64,000 nt of DNA from Streptomyces rubradiris (lineage in GTDB: Bacteria > Actinomycetota > Actinomycetes > Streptomycetales > Streptomycetaceae): positions 62,001-126,000 of the forward strand of contig NZ_BNEA01000010.1 in the NCBI RefSeq assembly GCF_016860525.1, written 5' to 3'. The position numbers and the translations under genes were made by a program. Position 1 is the first letter of the stretch. Every line of letters starts with the position of its first letter. Positions 1-8,975 of the stretch are shown here, in pieces. The notes beneath the pieces are model-generated. The model did no database searches. It saw only the letters and a list, made by a program, of their open reading frames with translations, and was not told where the DNA came from.

Positions 1-1
1 G

Positions 2-148
2 CCCGACATCCACCGGTGGCTGAGCGGCTGGCAGGAGACACCGGGCGCGGTGGATACCTGGGTGTGCGCGCCCGTCAGCGAGCCGACCGAGTTCCCGGTC
101 AGCGACGACTTCCACAACTACGCCCGGACCGACCGGACCGGCGACTGA
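2..148 (+). CDS. C-terminal end of a gene cut by the window edge
   Basis: An open frame enters from the left edge and ends at a TGA (146-148). The visible 48 residues (…HRWLSGWQETPGAVDTWVC…) are acidic and show no motif I recognise. A strong hairpin follows the stop at once, as expected for a real 3' end. The product cannot be named from this fragment. Confidence 0.5.
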   Translation, partial: PDIHRWLSGWQETPGAVDTWVCAPVSEPTEFPVSDDFHNYARTDRTGD

Positions 149-156
149 CCGGCCGT

Positions 157-198
157 CCGGCCGGGGGAGCGGGGCGGGAATCCCGCTCCCCCGGCCGG
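157..198. terminator. 17-bp-stem hairpin after the first gene
   Basis: CCGGCCGGGGGAGCGGG (157-173) pairs perfectly with 182-198 around the 8-nt loop GCGGGAAT. There is no U-run. It lies between two genes on the same strand, about 45 nt before the next start, so it may terminate the first gene or shape the leader of the second. A near-copy with the same loop follows the next gene at 1120-1161. Confidence 0.6.
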
Positions 199-244
199 GA
201 TCGCGAACGACACCGAGAAACCTCACAACCAGGAGAAGACCGTA

Positions 245-1114
245 GTGAAGAAACTCCTCACCCCGCCGTGCGGCACCGGGTGCGCCACCGCGCAGCTGGA
301 ACTGTTCGCCGCGCCGGCCACCGCGCCGACCGCACCTGCGACTGAATTCGACTGGGATGCCCACGACGTCGTGATCGTTGGCGATAGCGGTGGCAAGGAC
401 TCCGGCGCTCTCGTGCACGAAGTGTGCACCCAGGCCGACAAGGCAGGTCAGCTCCACAAGGTTCACGTGCTCCATTGCGACCTCGGCCGTACTGAGCAGG
501 GCCACCTGGTCGAGTGGCCTGGCGCGCTCGAAGTCGCCCGCGCGCATGCCGAGCAGTACGGCGTCCGATTCGCCGTCCGCCGCAGCAAGCGGTGGAAGTC
601 ACTGTGGGAGCGGATTCGTTCGCACGGCAACTGGCCGGGGTTCTTCGCTCGCTACTGCACCGCTGACGGAAAGACGGCGGTCGGCCGGGACTACGTGGAC
701 GAGGCCGGCATCGAGCTGAACCTGGGGCGCCCGATCCGTGCCGGATACGCGATGGGCATGCGCGCCGAGGAGTCCCGGGCCCGCGCCAACAAGCCCGTGA
801 TCGAGCGGCACCGCATGAGTGGCAAGGGCACGCTACGAGTGGTGACGACGTGGCTCCCGATTCACCGGCTCACCACCGAGCAGGTGTGGGAGATCCACCG
901 GAAGAACGGTATCGCCCACCACGAGGCGTACGACCATGGGATGCGGCGCCTGAGCTGCCGGGCCTGCCCGCTCGCGCACACCGACGACCTGGTCCGCTCC
1001 GCCCAACTCAACCCGGAGCTGTTCGCTGAGTACGCCAGGGCCGAGCGGGAGATGGGCCACCAGTTCAAGAAGTCCATCAGCCTGCGGGAGATCATCGAGC
1101 GCGCCCGGAGCTGA
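245..1114 (+). CDS. PP-loop ATP-pyrophosphatase, PAPS-reductase-like
   Basis: This 289-residue protein belongs to the N-type PP-loop/PAPS reductase family, whose members adenylate or reduce sulfur substrates or modify nucleic acids. The signature SGGKDSG lies near residue 50, after VVIVGD. A CRAC motif near residue 238 (CRACPLAHTDDL) could bind a metal or act in sulfur transfer. The start is a GTG preceded by AGGAGAAG. DndC-type DNA phosphorothioation proteins share this fold but are longer and sit beside other dnd genes, which are absent here. Similar stand-alone proteins occur on actinobacterial plasmids and phages; the substrate is unknown. Confidence 0.8.
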   Translation: MKKLLTPPCGTGCATAQLELFAAPATAPTAPATEFDWDAHDVVIVGDSGGKDSGALVHEVCTQADKAGQLHKVHVLHCDLGRTEQGHLVEWPGALEVARAHAEQYGVRFAVRRSKRWKSLWERIRSHGNWPGFFARYCTADGKTAVGRDYVDEAGIELNLGRPIRAGYAMGMRAEESRARANKPVIERHRMSGKGTLRVVTTWLPIHRLTTEQVWEIHRKNGIAHHEAYDHGMRRLSCRACPLAHTDDLVRSAQLNPELFAEYARAEREMGHQFKKSISLREIIERARS

Positions 1115-1119
1115 CACGA

Positions 1120-1161
1120 CCGGCGGGGGGAGCGGGGCGGGAATCCCGCTCCTCCTGCCGG
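1120..1161. terminator. Hairpin with G-U pairs, near-copy of 157-198
   Basis: The stem 1120-1136 / 1145-1161 has 17 pairs, two of them G-U, and the same 8-nt loop GCGGGAAT as the hairpin at 157-198. Sequence has diverged between the copies while RNA pairing is kept. It lies directly after the PP-loop gene and 40 nt before the next start. Confidence 0.6.
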
Positions 1162-1202
1162 AGGGCGCCCCACCGAAACACCTCAACCGTCGAAGGAAAC
1201 GC

Positions 1203-1742
1203 ATGAAGCGATACGGAGGCAGCGCCGACCACGGACAGACCACTGTCATCCGGCGCCCCCAGCGCACACTCACCCCGGAGGAGCACCAGATCATCCGGGG
1301 CACGGCCGTCCTGAACCGGCAGGGGGCCTGGTACATGGGGATCATCGACCCGGTACCGAATCCGTCGCCGATGAGCGAGGAGGAAGGGGCGTGGGTGCGC
1401 GAGCAGGTGTGGCCCTCCTTCTTCTAGGAGATCGACCACAAGTACCCGTGGGGGTTTTACCGGTGGTCGACCTGCGAGCGGGGGAGCTGCTGGAACTGCC
1501 TCGGCGGCCGCTGCGACCTGTGTGTCCACCGGCAGAGGGGCGGCCCGTACGTGGACGACAACACCGACTGGGTGTACAACGCGCGCGGCCGATGCGTGGC
1601 CCGGCTCATCCTCCGACCCGGTGGCGAGCCGTGCGTGTGGTGGTGCCGCTGCCCCTGCCCCAAGACCGGCCCGCTTCCCGCTGAGCCGGCACCGGCGGCC
1701 CAGGCCGTCCCTGCACAGACACGTGCCCGGCGTCGCCAGTAG
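1203..1742 (+). pseudogene. DUF6248-type gene interrupted by an in-frame TAG
   Basis: One reading frame runs from ATG 1203 to TAG 1740-1742 but is broken by a TAG at 1425-1427. The upstream part ends …EEGAWVREQVWPSFF. The downstream part continues at once with EIDHKYPWGFYRW, then CERGSCWNCLGGRCDLC and CVWWCRCPCP. From memory these match the two halves of the Streptomyces DUF6248 family, in which a glutamine (CAG) would be usual at the stop position. The simplest reading is a nonsense mutation. Stop read-through or two separate short products (74 aa, and about 63 aa from a GTG at 1551) are less likely. Function of the family is unknown. Confidence 0.75.
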
Positions 1743-1850
1743 ACCGGACCGGCCGCGCCCAGGCCCCACTGGCGTGCGGACGGCGCGGGTGTCGACTGGC
1801 CCCAGGACACCCTGTTCTGACCAGCGGGCCACCCGGCATCAGACATCGAA

Positions 1851-1890
1851 CGGCCCGGCGGGGCGATGCATTGGGAATCCCGCCGGGCCG
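1851..1890. terminator. 12-bp-stem hairpin
   Basis: CGGCCCGGCGGG (1851-1862) pairs perfectly with 1879-1890 around a 16-nt loop. It lies about 110 nt after the broken DUF6248 gene and 90 nt before the next start, and is the only structure I see in the 235-nt gap. No U-run follows. Confidence 0.5.
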
Positions 1891-1978
1891 GCGGTCCGGC
1901 CACCGAGGGCCCTCAACGAGCCCTTAACCGAACCAGGCACCATCGTATCCAGCACCGACACCACCAGGAGCACACCCC

Positions 1979-2620
1979 GTGAAGACCGACGATGGCCGCC
2001 AGTGGGCGACCCGCGAGGACCTGATCGAGCACAGCGGCTACAGCCGGACCACCCTGACGAACCTGTGGCTCGCCCGCGAGAGCAACGGCCATCCGGAGGC
2101 CCACACGATCGACGGCGTCATGCACTGGGACCTCAAGGTGTGGACCGAGTGGCTCGCCGAGCACCGGCGACACCGGCCCCGTGACGAAGACCGGGTCGAC
2201 CGCAGCGGTGACCCGGACGAGGAACTGCCGCCGGCCGGACAGGCACGCGTGCTCGGCATTGACCCCAGCCGGATCACCCAGTACGAGAAGAACCCGCCGG
2301 TCGGCTGGCCGGACCCTGTCCGCATCGAGGAACTGCCGACCCGCATCCGCCGGTGGCGTACCCGCCGGCAGCTGTGGCAGTTCGCCGACGAGCACCCGTT
2401 GCTGGGGACGGTCGGCCGCCCGCCCGGCCCCGAGACGAAGCCGCGGGCGAGCAAGACCGAGGGATCCGACCCGCGCATTCGGGTCGCCGCCGAGGCTCTG
2501 GCCTCCCAGCCCGACAGGAAGGTCCGCGAGGTGGCCGCCGACCTCGCCCGCGAGCACGGCCAGTCCGTGGACACCTGGAAACGGATCATCACCGAAGCAC
2601 GCAAGCGCACCCAGCAGTAG
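1979..2620 (+). CDS. HTH DNA-binding protein, tandem excisionase-like segments
   Basis: This 213-residue basic protein starts at a GTG behind CAGGAG. Residues 10-60 (REDLIEHSGYSRTTLTNLW… then TIDGVMHWDLKVWTEW) have the layout of an excisionase/MerR-type HTH that reads a motif and checks for a wing. A second segment near 90-125 (LGIDPSRITQYEKNPPVGWP) repeats the same logic, and the C-terminus (KVREVAADLAREHGQSV) looks like another short HTH. It may act as a plasmid regulator or DNA-bridging protein. The family assignment rests on pattern only. Confidence 0.6.
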   Translation: MKTDDGRQWATREDLIEHSGYSRTTLTNLWLARESNGHPEAHTIDGVMHWDLKVWTEWLAEHRRHRPRDEDRVDRSGDPDEELPPAGQARVLGIDPSRITQYEKNPPVGWPDPVRIEELPTRIRRWRTRRQLWQFADEHPLLGTVGRPPGPETKPRASKTEGSDPRIRVAAEALASQPDRKVREVAADLAREHGQSVDTWKRIITEARKRTQQ

Positions 2621-2669
2621 ACGGTCCACAGCGGTTGCCTGCTGGGTTGTCTTTGTGACACCCGCGGGT

Positions 2670-3674
2670 ATGGGCCGGTCGGCGGACTCGGGCCCTGCAC
2701 AATGCCCGCCTTGCGGTTGCCGGGATCACAAAGCGAATCCAGATCCCAGGCCCGCGCCAGCTCTTCGTCGGGCCGGGCACGGGCCATCCTCCGGGGAGGC
2801 AGCGATCACAAGGCTGCAGACCAGTCGATCCGCTCCGCACGCTCCGCGCCGCCATCTGTTCTACCCGCAGCGTCAGCTCGCGAAGGTGTGGACGGCGCCG
2901 CAGTACGCGGCGGCCGAGGACGCCTACCTGGCCGAGGAGGAGAAGCGGCAGCATGAACTGGAGGAGCGCCGGGCGCGGCTGAAGGAGAAGGCGGCGGTCA
3001 AGCGGGCCGGGATCGACCGGAGGAACGCCGCCTCCCGCCGGGCCGCGCTGGAGCGGGCCACCGCCGCCGAGGCGGAAGCGCGCCGGGCGAACCTCGGGCC
3101 CGCCGGGGCCCGGTGGCGCGACAAGCTCATGCGCCGGCCGGGTGTGCGGGAAGCCGTTGAGTACCTGGCCCGCGAGCACCACATCAACGTGACGGTCGGG
3201 ATGAGCACCGCCGAGTGGCGCTGGGGCGGCGGGACGCCTCTGATCGGCCCGGACGGCACCCCGGTTGCCGTCCTGTCCCCGGTGTCCGGGATGGTGAACG
3301 GGGAGGCGTTCCTGCTGCTGGCGGGGATGCTGCTGCTGTTCGAGACGGACGCCGAGCAGCGGCGTTTCGACCGAAACACTCGTGCCCGTCGCCGCCGCAA
3401 GGTGCCCATCGACGGCTGGCGGATGGAATACCTCTCGGCACAGATCGTGGGTGCGGCGGGCGCGGCCGCGGTGCCCACGCCGCGCAGGGGCCGCCCCGGT
3501 CGTGCGGGCGGCCCGTGCTCCTGCGCACAGCCGGAGCTGACCGCCATCATCATGGGCCAGCCGTATCCGGCGGAGCCCGCCGAGCAGATGACGCCCGCTA
3601 GCGCCGTCTACGCCGCCTCCTGCCGTGCCTGCGGCGGCTCGTACGACAAGCCGTGGCGCCGCCGCACGGCCTGA
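2670..3674 (+). CDS. Coiled-coil hypothetical protein with C-terminal Cys pairs
   Basis: The frame from about 2890 to 3674 looks coding. A charged helical stretch (YLAEEEKRQHELEERRARL and following) suggests a coiled coil over some 60 residues. Then come GVREAVEYLAREHHINVTVG, a hydrophobic helix (FLLLAGMLLLFE) and a tail with CSC and CRAC pairs that may bind zinc. The start is uncertain: ATG 2670 gives 334 residues but has no good ribosome site, and GTG 2886 would give about 262. I know of no named family. Confidence 0.6.
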   Translation: MGRSADSGPAQCPPCGCRDHKANPDPRPAPALRRAGHGPSSGEAAITRLQTSRSAPHAPRRHLFYPQRQLAKVWTAPQYAAAEDAYLAEEEKRQHELEERRARLKEKAAVKRAGIDRRNAASRRAALERATAAEAEARRANLGPAGARWRDKLMRRPGVREAVEYLAREHHINVTVGMSTAEWRWGGGTPLIGPDGTPVAVLSPVSGMVNGEAFLLLAGMLLLFETDAEQRRFDRNTRARRRRKVPIDGWRMEYLSAQIVGAAGAAAVPTPRRGRPGRAGGPCSCAQPELTAIIMGQPYPAEPAEQMTPASAVYAASCRACGGSYDKPWRRRTA

Positions 3675-3692
3675 CCCTGCCGAACGGCCGGG

Positions 3693-4337
3693 TCAGGCGG
3701 CGACCTGGACGCGGGCGTCGTACTGGGCCACAGTCCAGGCCAGGGCCTGGCAGGTGTAGAGGAACCAGTAGTCGTACTCGGTGAACTCCCAGCCGGCGGT
3801 GTCGAAACGGAAGCCGTCGAACTCGAACGCGGCGAGCGCGGCTTTGGCGCCGGCCTCGGTCTCCAGGTCGGCCTTGCTGTAGCGGGAGAACAGCTCCTCC
3901 TCGACCTCCGCGAGCAGGCCGGGGTGGTCGGCTTCGGCTTCCTGGGCGGCCTGCTTGATGTACGCCTTCACGCGGTCTTCGGCGTACGACTGGACGCCTG
4001 TGCTGCCGATGCCGTCCGGTTGGACCTTCTCGGCCCAGTAGCGGGTGTCGATCTTCCAGTCAGGGCCGGGGCCCATGCAGGTGCGGAAGAACAGCAGCAT
4101 GTCCTCGTCGCGGCGGAAGATGTGGCTGCCGGTGTGCCCGGTGATCGCCAGGGCGCCGGGCCAGGTCATCACCTCGAACCAGTACGCGGAGGACTTCGGC
4201 ATCTCGACCTCCAGGTGCCGGTAGAGGCCGTCGTCGCGCCGCACGGTCAGCTTGCCGCCTGCGGATTCGATGGCGAACCGCTCCTTGATCTCGGCGATTC
4301 GGGCCTTCAACTCGGCGCCCGGGTCGATCGTGGTCAT
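3693..4337 (-). CDS. Conserved phage/plasmid-type hypothetical protein
   Basis: The product has 214 residues, starting at the ATG behind GGGAG rather than at an upstream start. The segment YWFEVMTWPGALAITG… HIFRRDEDMLLFFR resembles, from memory, a family of hypothetical proteins found in many phages and plasmids. A helical acidic middle and a hydrophobic C-terminal helix (YDYWFLYTCQALAWTV) follow. It converges with the gene ending at 3674, leaving only 18 nt between stops. Function is unknown. Confidence 0.7.
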   Translation of the reverse strand: MTTIDPGAELKARIAEIKERFAIESAGGKLTVRRDDGLYRHLEVEMPKSSAYWFEVMTWPGALAITGHTGSHIFRRDEDMLLFFRTCMGPGPDWKIDTRYWAEKVQPDGIGSTGVQSYAEDRVKAYIKQAAQEAEADHPGLLAEVEEELFSRYSKADLETEAGAKAALAAFEFDGFRFDTAGWEFTEYDYWFLYTCQALAWTVAQYDARVQVAA

Positions 4338-4425
4338 GCTCGTGGTCTCCCACCCTCGGTGCCGGGCACGGCTGCCCGGCCTGCACGGGTACAACGAATG
4401 GCCCAGCCGGGCGGGTACGCGCGGA

Positions 4426-4745
4426 TCACGCCTCGTTCAGGTCCTCGTCGTCCGCGTCGACCTCGTCCGGGTCGCGCAAGGGCCGCAGGCCCTGGGCGGG
4501 CCCGGAGGCGGCGATGTTGAACAGGTAGCGGCCCAGGAAGTTGATGTGCGCGTTCTTCAGCGGGGACAGGCGGGCCACGTCTTCGTCCTTGATGTCGTGG
4601 CCCTCGGCGCGGAGCTGGGCGACGGCGGCGTCCAGGTAGCGGGTGTTCCACAGCACGACGGCGTTGAGGACGAGACCGAGGGCGGCGAGCTGGTCCTCCT
4701 GGCCGTCCCGGTACGCCTGGCGGATCTGCCCGCGGCCGCCGTGGC
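4426..4745 (-). pseudogene. 3' remnant of a Tn3-family transposase
   Basis: The translation GRGQIRQAYRDGQEDQLAAL… VLWNTRYLDAAVAQLRAEG… LSPLKNAHINFLGRYLF is the characteristic C-terminal end of Tn3-family TnpA. Only about 105 of the usual ~1000 residues remain, and the frame is lost upstream of about 4745. I see no 38-bp Tn3 inverted repeat near either end and no resolvase. It marks an old transposon insertion and deletion. Confidence 0.85.
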
Positions 4746-4999
4746 ATCGAGCGGCACGGGATCTCCTGAGCACGTATGGGTACGGGGCGGGTGCCCTGCC
4801 CTACCCGGGTGGGGCACCAATGTGCCGTTCTCGGGTTTCGATCCTCACCTCGGCGGCCGGCGCCGAGCTTTCGACCGCGCCGACGCCGCGCGGTGTGCCA
4901 CGTACTTCGTCTCCAAGGCTACCGCAGCCGTCGCGGCATGGACCGTGGTTGTGGGGGGCGTGCCCGTAACACGGAGCGGGCGAAGACCGTTGGGAGAGC

Positions 5000-5383
5000 G
5001 TGACCAGTATCGAGCGAGCGCTGGAGCGTGCGACGCTGTGGGCCGATCTGGCCATCCTCAGCGGCCCCGACATGCCGGATGAGCACCGGGAGGCATTCCG
5101 GACCGAGTTGATCGCGGAACTCGTCGGACACCCGAAGGAGCAGTTCCCGGAGCGGCACTGCGCGTTCATCCGCGACAACTGCATGAAACCCCACGTCCGA
5201 CCATTCTTCGAGACGTACCTGATGATCGGTATCGGCGCCGAGTACGCCGGCGAAGACGCCGGTCCGGCCGAGTTGTCCGCCCGGCTGCAGGAACACTTCG
5301 GTCCGGTGGTCGGCGAACGGATGGCGCAGTGCGTGCTGTGGGCACAGGCGCAGATGATGAGCCCCGACGCCTTCACCCCGTAG
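5000..5383 (+). CDS. Hypothetical protein, 127 aa
   Basis: A GTG start lies behind GGGAGAG. The protein is mostly helical and acidic (MTSIERALERATLWADLAIL…) and has no transmembrane segment or recognisable motif. It stands alone, pointing away from the Tn3 remnant and toward the next small operon. I cannot assign a family. Confidence 0.65.
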   Translation: MTSIERALERATLWADLAILSGPDMPDEHREAFRTELIAELVGHPKEQFPERHCAFIRDNCMKPHVRPFFETYLMIGIGAEYAGEDAGPAELSARLQEHFGPVVGERMAQCVLWAQAQMMSPDAFTP

Positions 5384-5528
5384 CATCTGACGGTCAGGCG
5401 ATGAGGCGGTGGCCTGAGGTCGGCTCACCCGCCACGGCGGCCGCCGCTGCTCGTTGAATACGCTGAGAATGGGCGCGAACGACGGTGATTGAGCTGCTGG
5501 CGCAGGTCTGGAATGGAGGGGCCCACGA

Positions 5529-5675
5529 GTGATCCCGATGCCGCCGCACCGTACGAAGGGACCGGGCGTCCTCGGCGCAACCAGCCCTGGTGAAAGGGGG
5601 CCGCTCGGCCGCTGGCCGGAGCCTGACGAGACACCGGAGGAGGAGCCGGGCGACGCCGGTGACCCCCGTGAATGA
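5529..5675 (+). CDS. Small Pro/Glu-rich protein, 48 aa
   Basis: This short frame starts at a GTG eight nt behind a strong GGAGGGG and ends at TGA 5673-5675. The C-terminal half (PEPDETPEEEPGD) is very acidic and likely disordered. It overlaps the start of the following gene, suggesting translational coupling. No homologue comes to mind. The good ribosome site and coupling are the main support. Confidence 0.45.
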   Translation: MIPMPPHRTKGPGVLGATSPGERGPLGRWPEPDETPEEEPGDAGDPRE

Positions 5676-6012
5676 CCTCGCGGCCGTGCGCGCGCAGGAG
5701 TACGCGAAGGTGTACGAGGAGCTTCTTGGCGCGGCAGCCCGGCTCGACATGTTGCGCCGCCTGGAGGGCGGAGCCGTCGACGCTCATGCCACCGCGGCCA
5801 TGCACGCGGTCCGGTTCGCGGCCACCATCCTGTGGCCGGCCGTTCCCGGTACTCCCCCGCCTGGCTACCGCCACGACAGCGAGCACCTTCTCCGTCTGGT
5901 GGAGACCTGGCGCGAGGCGGCGCTGGAACTGGGGGAGTTCGCCCCGTCCCGCCCGGCCCTGCGGCTCGTTCCCAGCGCCGATGCCCTGCAGCACCGGGGA
6001 CCCACTAGCTGA
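5659..6012 (+). CDS. Hypothetical helical protein, about 117 aa
   Basis: The frame gives VTPVNDLAAVRAQEYAKVYEELL… with an amphipathic, mostly helical composition. GTG 5659 or 5668 are the likely starts because both overlap the end of the 48-aa upstream gene and a GGAGGAGGAG lies at 5636-5645. A longer form from GTG 5590 lacks a ribosome site. No motif is recognised. Confidence 0.6.
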   Translation: MTPVNDLAAVRAQEYAKVYEELLGAAARLDMLRRLEGGAVDAHATAAMHAVRFAATILWPAVPGTPPPGYRHDSEHLLRLVETWREAALELGEFAPSRPALRLVPSADALQHRGPTS

Positions 6013-6111
6013 GGCGGCTCTTGACGGCTGTCCCCTGGCCCGTCCAGGCCGGCTGAGCGCGGGTTCCTGCGGCACAGGCGCACCTGTCCGCCGGGCAGGG
6101 AATCCGAGAAC

Positions 6112-8448
6112 TCATGCCGGGTCTGCCTCCCCCCTGACCGACTGCGTGAGGAGGTCGTCTCTGATCCGCTGGAGTACCTCGTACAGCCGATCCGCGCGGG
6201 CGCTCTGCTTCGGGCCGAGGTCTTCCCGGGGCGCGTCGAGCAGGACGGCTAGGTGTTCGGGCTCCACAGGCGTGTTGATGTTCCGCCTCGCTTCCACGAG
6301 GGCGTTGGTGATCGCCCGGCGGTACTCGATCGGCTCCAGCTGGGAGTGGAAGTTCTTCAGATCCTTGGCGGTGCGTGCCGCGCTGAAGAGAGTGCCACGG
6401 AATCCTGGCTGGATGCGGTGCCACGCCGGGTGGTCAAGGGCGGGCAGGGGGCGGTGGTCCCGCTCGGCGGCGATGACGGCATGGAAGGCGGCGTCGCGGT
6501 CGAGGAAGGTGCGGCCGGTGGCCGGCCTGAGGGTGCGGCGGCGGTGCGTGGCCGTGCAGCGCCCGCCGGGGTTGGCTGAGGTCGGTGCGAGGGTGCCGAC
6601 CGGTTGGCCGTCCGCGCAGACGATCAGCACATTGGGGTGTTCCAGGTCGGGTTCGAGAGTCCAGACCCGGCCGTCGAGCGTGCCGAGGGCGGTGGTCTCG
6701 CTCGCCACGGCGGCCGCCCGCAGGGCAGCGACGAGCCTGGTCCCCTCCTTGCTGCGGGAAAGGACGGACTCCGAGATGGTCTGGAGCTGGGCGAGGTCGC
6801 CCTCGTGCGGGGCGCGAACGGCCAAGCGGAGTGCTGCGTGGCGGAGCGCCGGCGTGAAGAGGGCCAGGTGTTCGCTTCGGCCGGCGGACGCGGTCGCCAA
6901 GGGCGCTGCGGCGCGAGCCACTGCCGTGGCGGTCTGTTCCGTCAACGCGGCCCACCAGGCGGGCACCGCTGTGGTCGGCTCGGGCTGTTGGCGCAAGGAC
7001 GCTTTGATGACGGCCTTGGCGGCGATGTCGCGGTTGCTGAAGTACCTGCCCTTGGTGGGGCGCATGGTCCGCTCCCGGGCCGACATGGTCTGCTCCCGGG
7101 CCGACCACCCGAGGATGGAGCGGCGCCCGGTGATCGCGCGCTCGGGTGTCACCGTACCGGCCCGCTGGCCGTCGCGGAGGACCGTCCATGCGTCCCCGGA
7201 CGAGAGATAGCTGACCATGCACCAGCCGGAGCCTGCCTGGAGGCCGAGGTCCTCGATGGCCACGGGCAGTTCGTCGGCCCCGTTCAGTTCTTCGGACCCT
7301 GCGGTGGCCCTGTCAGGTCGGGGGGACGGCTCCAATGGGCTCGGTTCTGCCGCAGCCCCAGACGGGTCTGAGGGGCCGGTCAGGGGCTGGCCAGCCGGGC
7401 CGAGCGGGAACATGTCCATCTGACCCTCAGGCACGTCCGGCTCGGCGGGCTGACCGGTTTCCTCCGCCTCGGCAGCGGCCGGCGGAGAAGCCGACAGGAC
7501 GCTGAGAGTGGCGTCCTGGGGGGTGAGCTGGGTGAGTTGCTGCAGCAGTTCCGCCAGGGCCTGGCTATGCCGGGCTCGTTCCGCGTTCCGGTCTCGGTCG
7601 AGGTCAACGAGATGCCGCTGGAGGCCGTCAGCGCGTTCGCGGGCGGTGGCGAGATCAGCGTTCGCGGTGCGCAGTTCACCTTCCAGGACCATGATCCGGC
7701 CAGCCTGCTCATCCAGCCTGGGGCGGAGCACCGTGAGTTCGCCCTCCAAGCGACCAGCCTGTTCGGTCAGAGCGAGGTAGTCCTGGGTGAGCTGACGCAG
7801 GGCCCCGGTCGCGGTGTCGGCCCGCTGGTCCGCCTCGGCCGCCTCGCCCAGAGCGGTTGCCGCATCCCGTACCGCGGCATCGCGCTCCAAGTTGGCCTCG
7901 GCGGCGGCGCGCGCAGACGCCTCGGCCGCGGTCCGCGCGGCGGCGGCCGCCTTCTCCGCGACTGCGCGGGCGGTTTCGGCTTCTTCCACCCGGATGGCAG
8001 CCGCCTGGTCGACGGCGGCGACGTGGGCGGCGACGGCGTCGGTGTCGGCGGCGGCCTGCTCGCCGGCGATGATGGTGTTGAGGGCGGCGGCGACCCGGGG
8101 CAGCAGATCGGCGAGCACGCTCTGCTCGCGGGCCCGCCGGGCGAGGACCACCGGAAGCGGATCCGGCGTGGGACCGGACCCACCTGTCTCCTCTGCCATG
8201 CGCCGGGCGGCGGCCTCCGCCTTTGTCTTCTTCTCCTGCCGATACGCGTACTGCTTGTCCCTCCTGTTGTTGTGGGTGGGACAGAACTCTGGGGGCGGCC
8301 CCGGGCGGCCCTTCGCGGGGGTCTCGCGCTCCTCGGTGCAGTCGGGGTAGCGGCAGTCAGCCGCCGCCCCGGCGTGGCCGGCGAACTTCCGCTCCAGCCC
8401 CGGGGCCCCAGCGCCGGAGGCGGCGGTGGCGTCAGTGAGCTCCGGCAC
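6112..8448 (-). CDS. Large coiled-coil plasmid protein with N-terminal Cys/His motif
   Basis: This is a 778-residue protein. Near the N-terminus, CRYPDCTEE… and EFCPTHNNRRDK form a likely zinc-binding C-x4-C…C-x2-H site. A long Ala/Glu/Arg-rich coiled coil spans about 120-290 (for example EEAETARAVAEKAAAAARTA). An acidic linker and a C-terminal domain follow (GSGWCMVSYLSSGDAWTVLR…; RLYEVLQRIRDDL). The layout recalls KfrA-like plasmid coiled-coil proteins, but the N-terminal HTH of that family is not evident. Its start overlaps the upstream gene by 17 nt, so the two are probably co-translated. Confidence 0.7.
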   Translation of the reverse strand: MPELTDATAASGAGAPGLERKFAGHAGAAADCRYPDCTEERETPAKGRPGPPPEFCPTHNNRRDKQYAYRQEKKTKAEAAARRMAEETGGSGPTPDPLPVVLARRAREQSVLADLLPRVAAALNTIIAGEQAAADTDAVAAHVAAVDQAAAIRVEEAETARAVAEKAAAAARTAAEASARAAAEANLERDAAVRDAATALGEAAEADQRADTATGALRQLTQDYLALTEQAGRLEGELTVLRPRLDEQAGRIMVLEGELRTANADLATARERADGLQRHLVDLDRDRNAERARHSQALAELLQQLTQLTPQDATLSVLSASPPAAAEAEETGQPAEPDVPEGQMDMFPLGPAGQPLTGPSDPSGAAAEPSPLEPSPRPDRATAGSEELNGADELPVAIEDLGLQAGSGWCMVSYLSSGDAWTVLRDGQRAGTVTPERAITGRRSILGWSAREQTMSARERTMRPTKGRYFSNRDIAAKAVIKASLRQQPEPTTAVPAWWAALTEQTATAVARAAAPLATASAGRSEHLALFTPALRHAALRLAVRAPHEGDLAQLQTISESVLSRSKEGTRLVAALRAAAVASETTALGTLDGRVWTLEPDLEHPNVLIVCADGQPVGTLAPTSANPGGRCTATHRRRTLRPATGRTFLDRDAAFHAVIAAERDHRPLPALDHPAWHRIQPGFRGTLFSAARTAKDLKNFHSQLEPIEYRRAITNALVEARRNINTPVEPEHLAVLLDAPREDLGPKQSARADRLYEVLQRIRDDLLTQSVRGEADPA

Positions 8449-8734
8449 CGGATGCCTCCGTCTCCGTGCGTGAGAGCTCGTTCTCCTGCGCGGCCAGGCG
8501 GGCCAGGCGCCCCATCGCGTTGCAGAGGCGCTCGGCGCTCACCGCGCCGTCGACGAGTTCGTCACCGGTGCCGTCAACGAGCAGGGCGGTGGCCGTCTCG
8601 GTGATGCCCCACCGGCGGATCTCCTGCCGGCCTTCGGAGTCGGTCGCGACGTACTGCACGGCGGCGAGGAACTGGGTGCGCCCCTTGGTCGTGAGGTGAC
8701 GTACGGCCTCCGCGACGCTCAACTGCTCCGCCAC
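8432..8734 (-). CDS. Small regulator-like protein, 100 aa
   Basis: The protein (VAEQLSVAEAVRHLTTKGRTQFLAAVQYV…IRRWGITETATALLVDG) has a winged-helix-like arrangement of helices followed by a Thr/Leu turn. It is translated from a GTG and overlaps the start of the large coiled-coil gene by 17 nt. The ~180-nt region upstream (8735-8913) holds no gene and probably the promoter. Function is unknown. Confidence 0.6.
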   Translation of the reverse strand: MAEQLSVAEAVRHLTTKGRTQFLAAVQYVATDSEGRQEIRRWGITETATALLVDGTGDELVDGAVSAERLCNAMGRLARLAAQENELSRTETEASGAGAH

Positions 8735-8975
8735 CGTGCCCCCTTCATGTATCGGTGCCCGCTTTCGGTCGGGCCGATCCTAGCCGCGCGCAGCCAGCAG
8801 CGGAGCGGATGCCACCCCGGGCCCTGTGGCATGCCGTTTTCCGGCCTACTGAACCGTTGTCCCGTTTCTTAACTCAACTCACTCGGAGTGAAATCGAAGA
8901 GAGATGAGTGAGGTTAGATCGACCAGCAGCATGCCCGGGGGTCCACGGTTCGAGCGGCGGGAGTCGGCCTCGGGA

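Noticed and set aside
245..1114. A DNA phosphorothioation (dnd) locus based on the PP-loop gene
   Set aside because: The protein is shorter than DndC and no dndA/B/D/E-like neighbours are present.
4426..5400. A complete Tn3-type transposon
   Set aside because: Only the C-terminal ~105 residues of TnpA remain, and I found no terminal inverted repeats, resolvase or res site.
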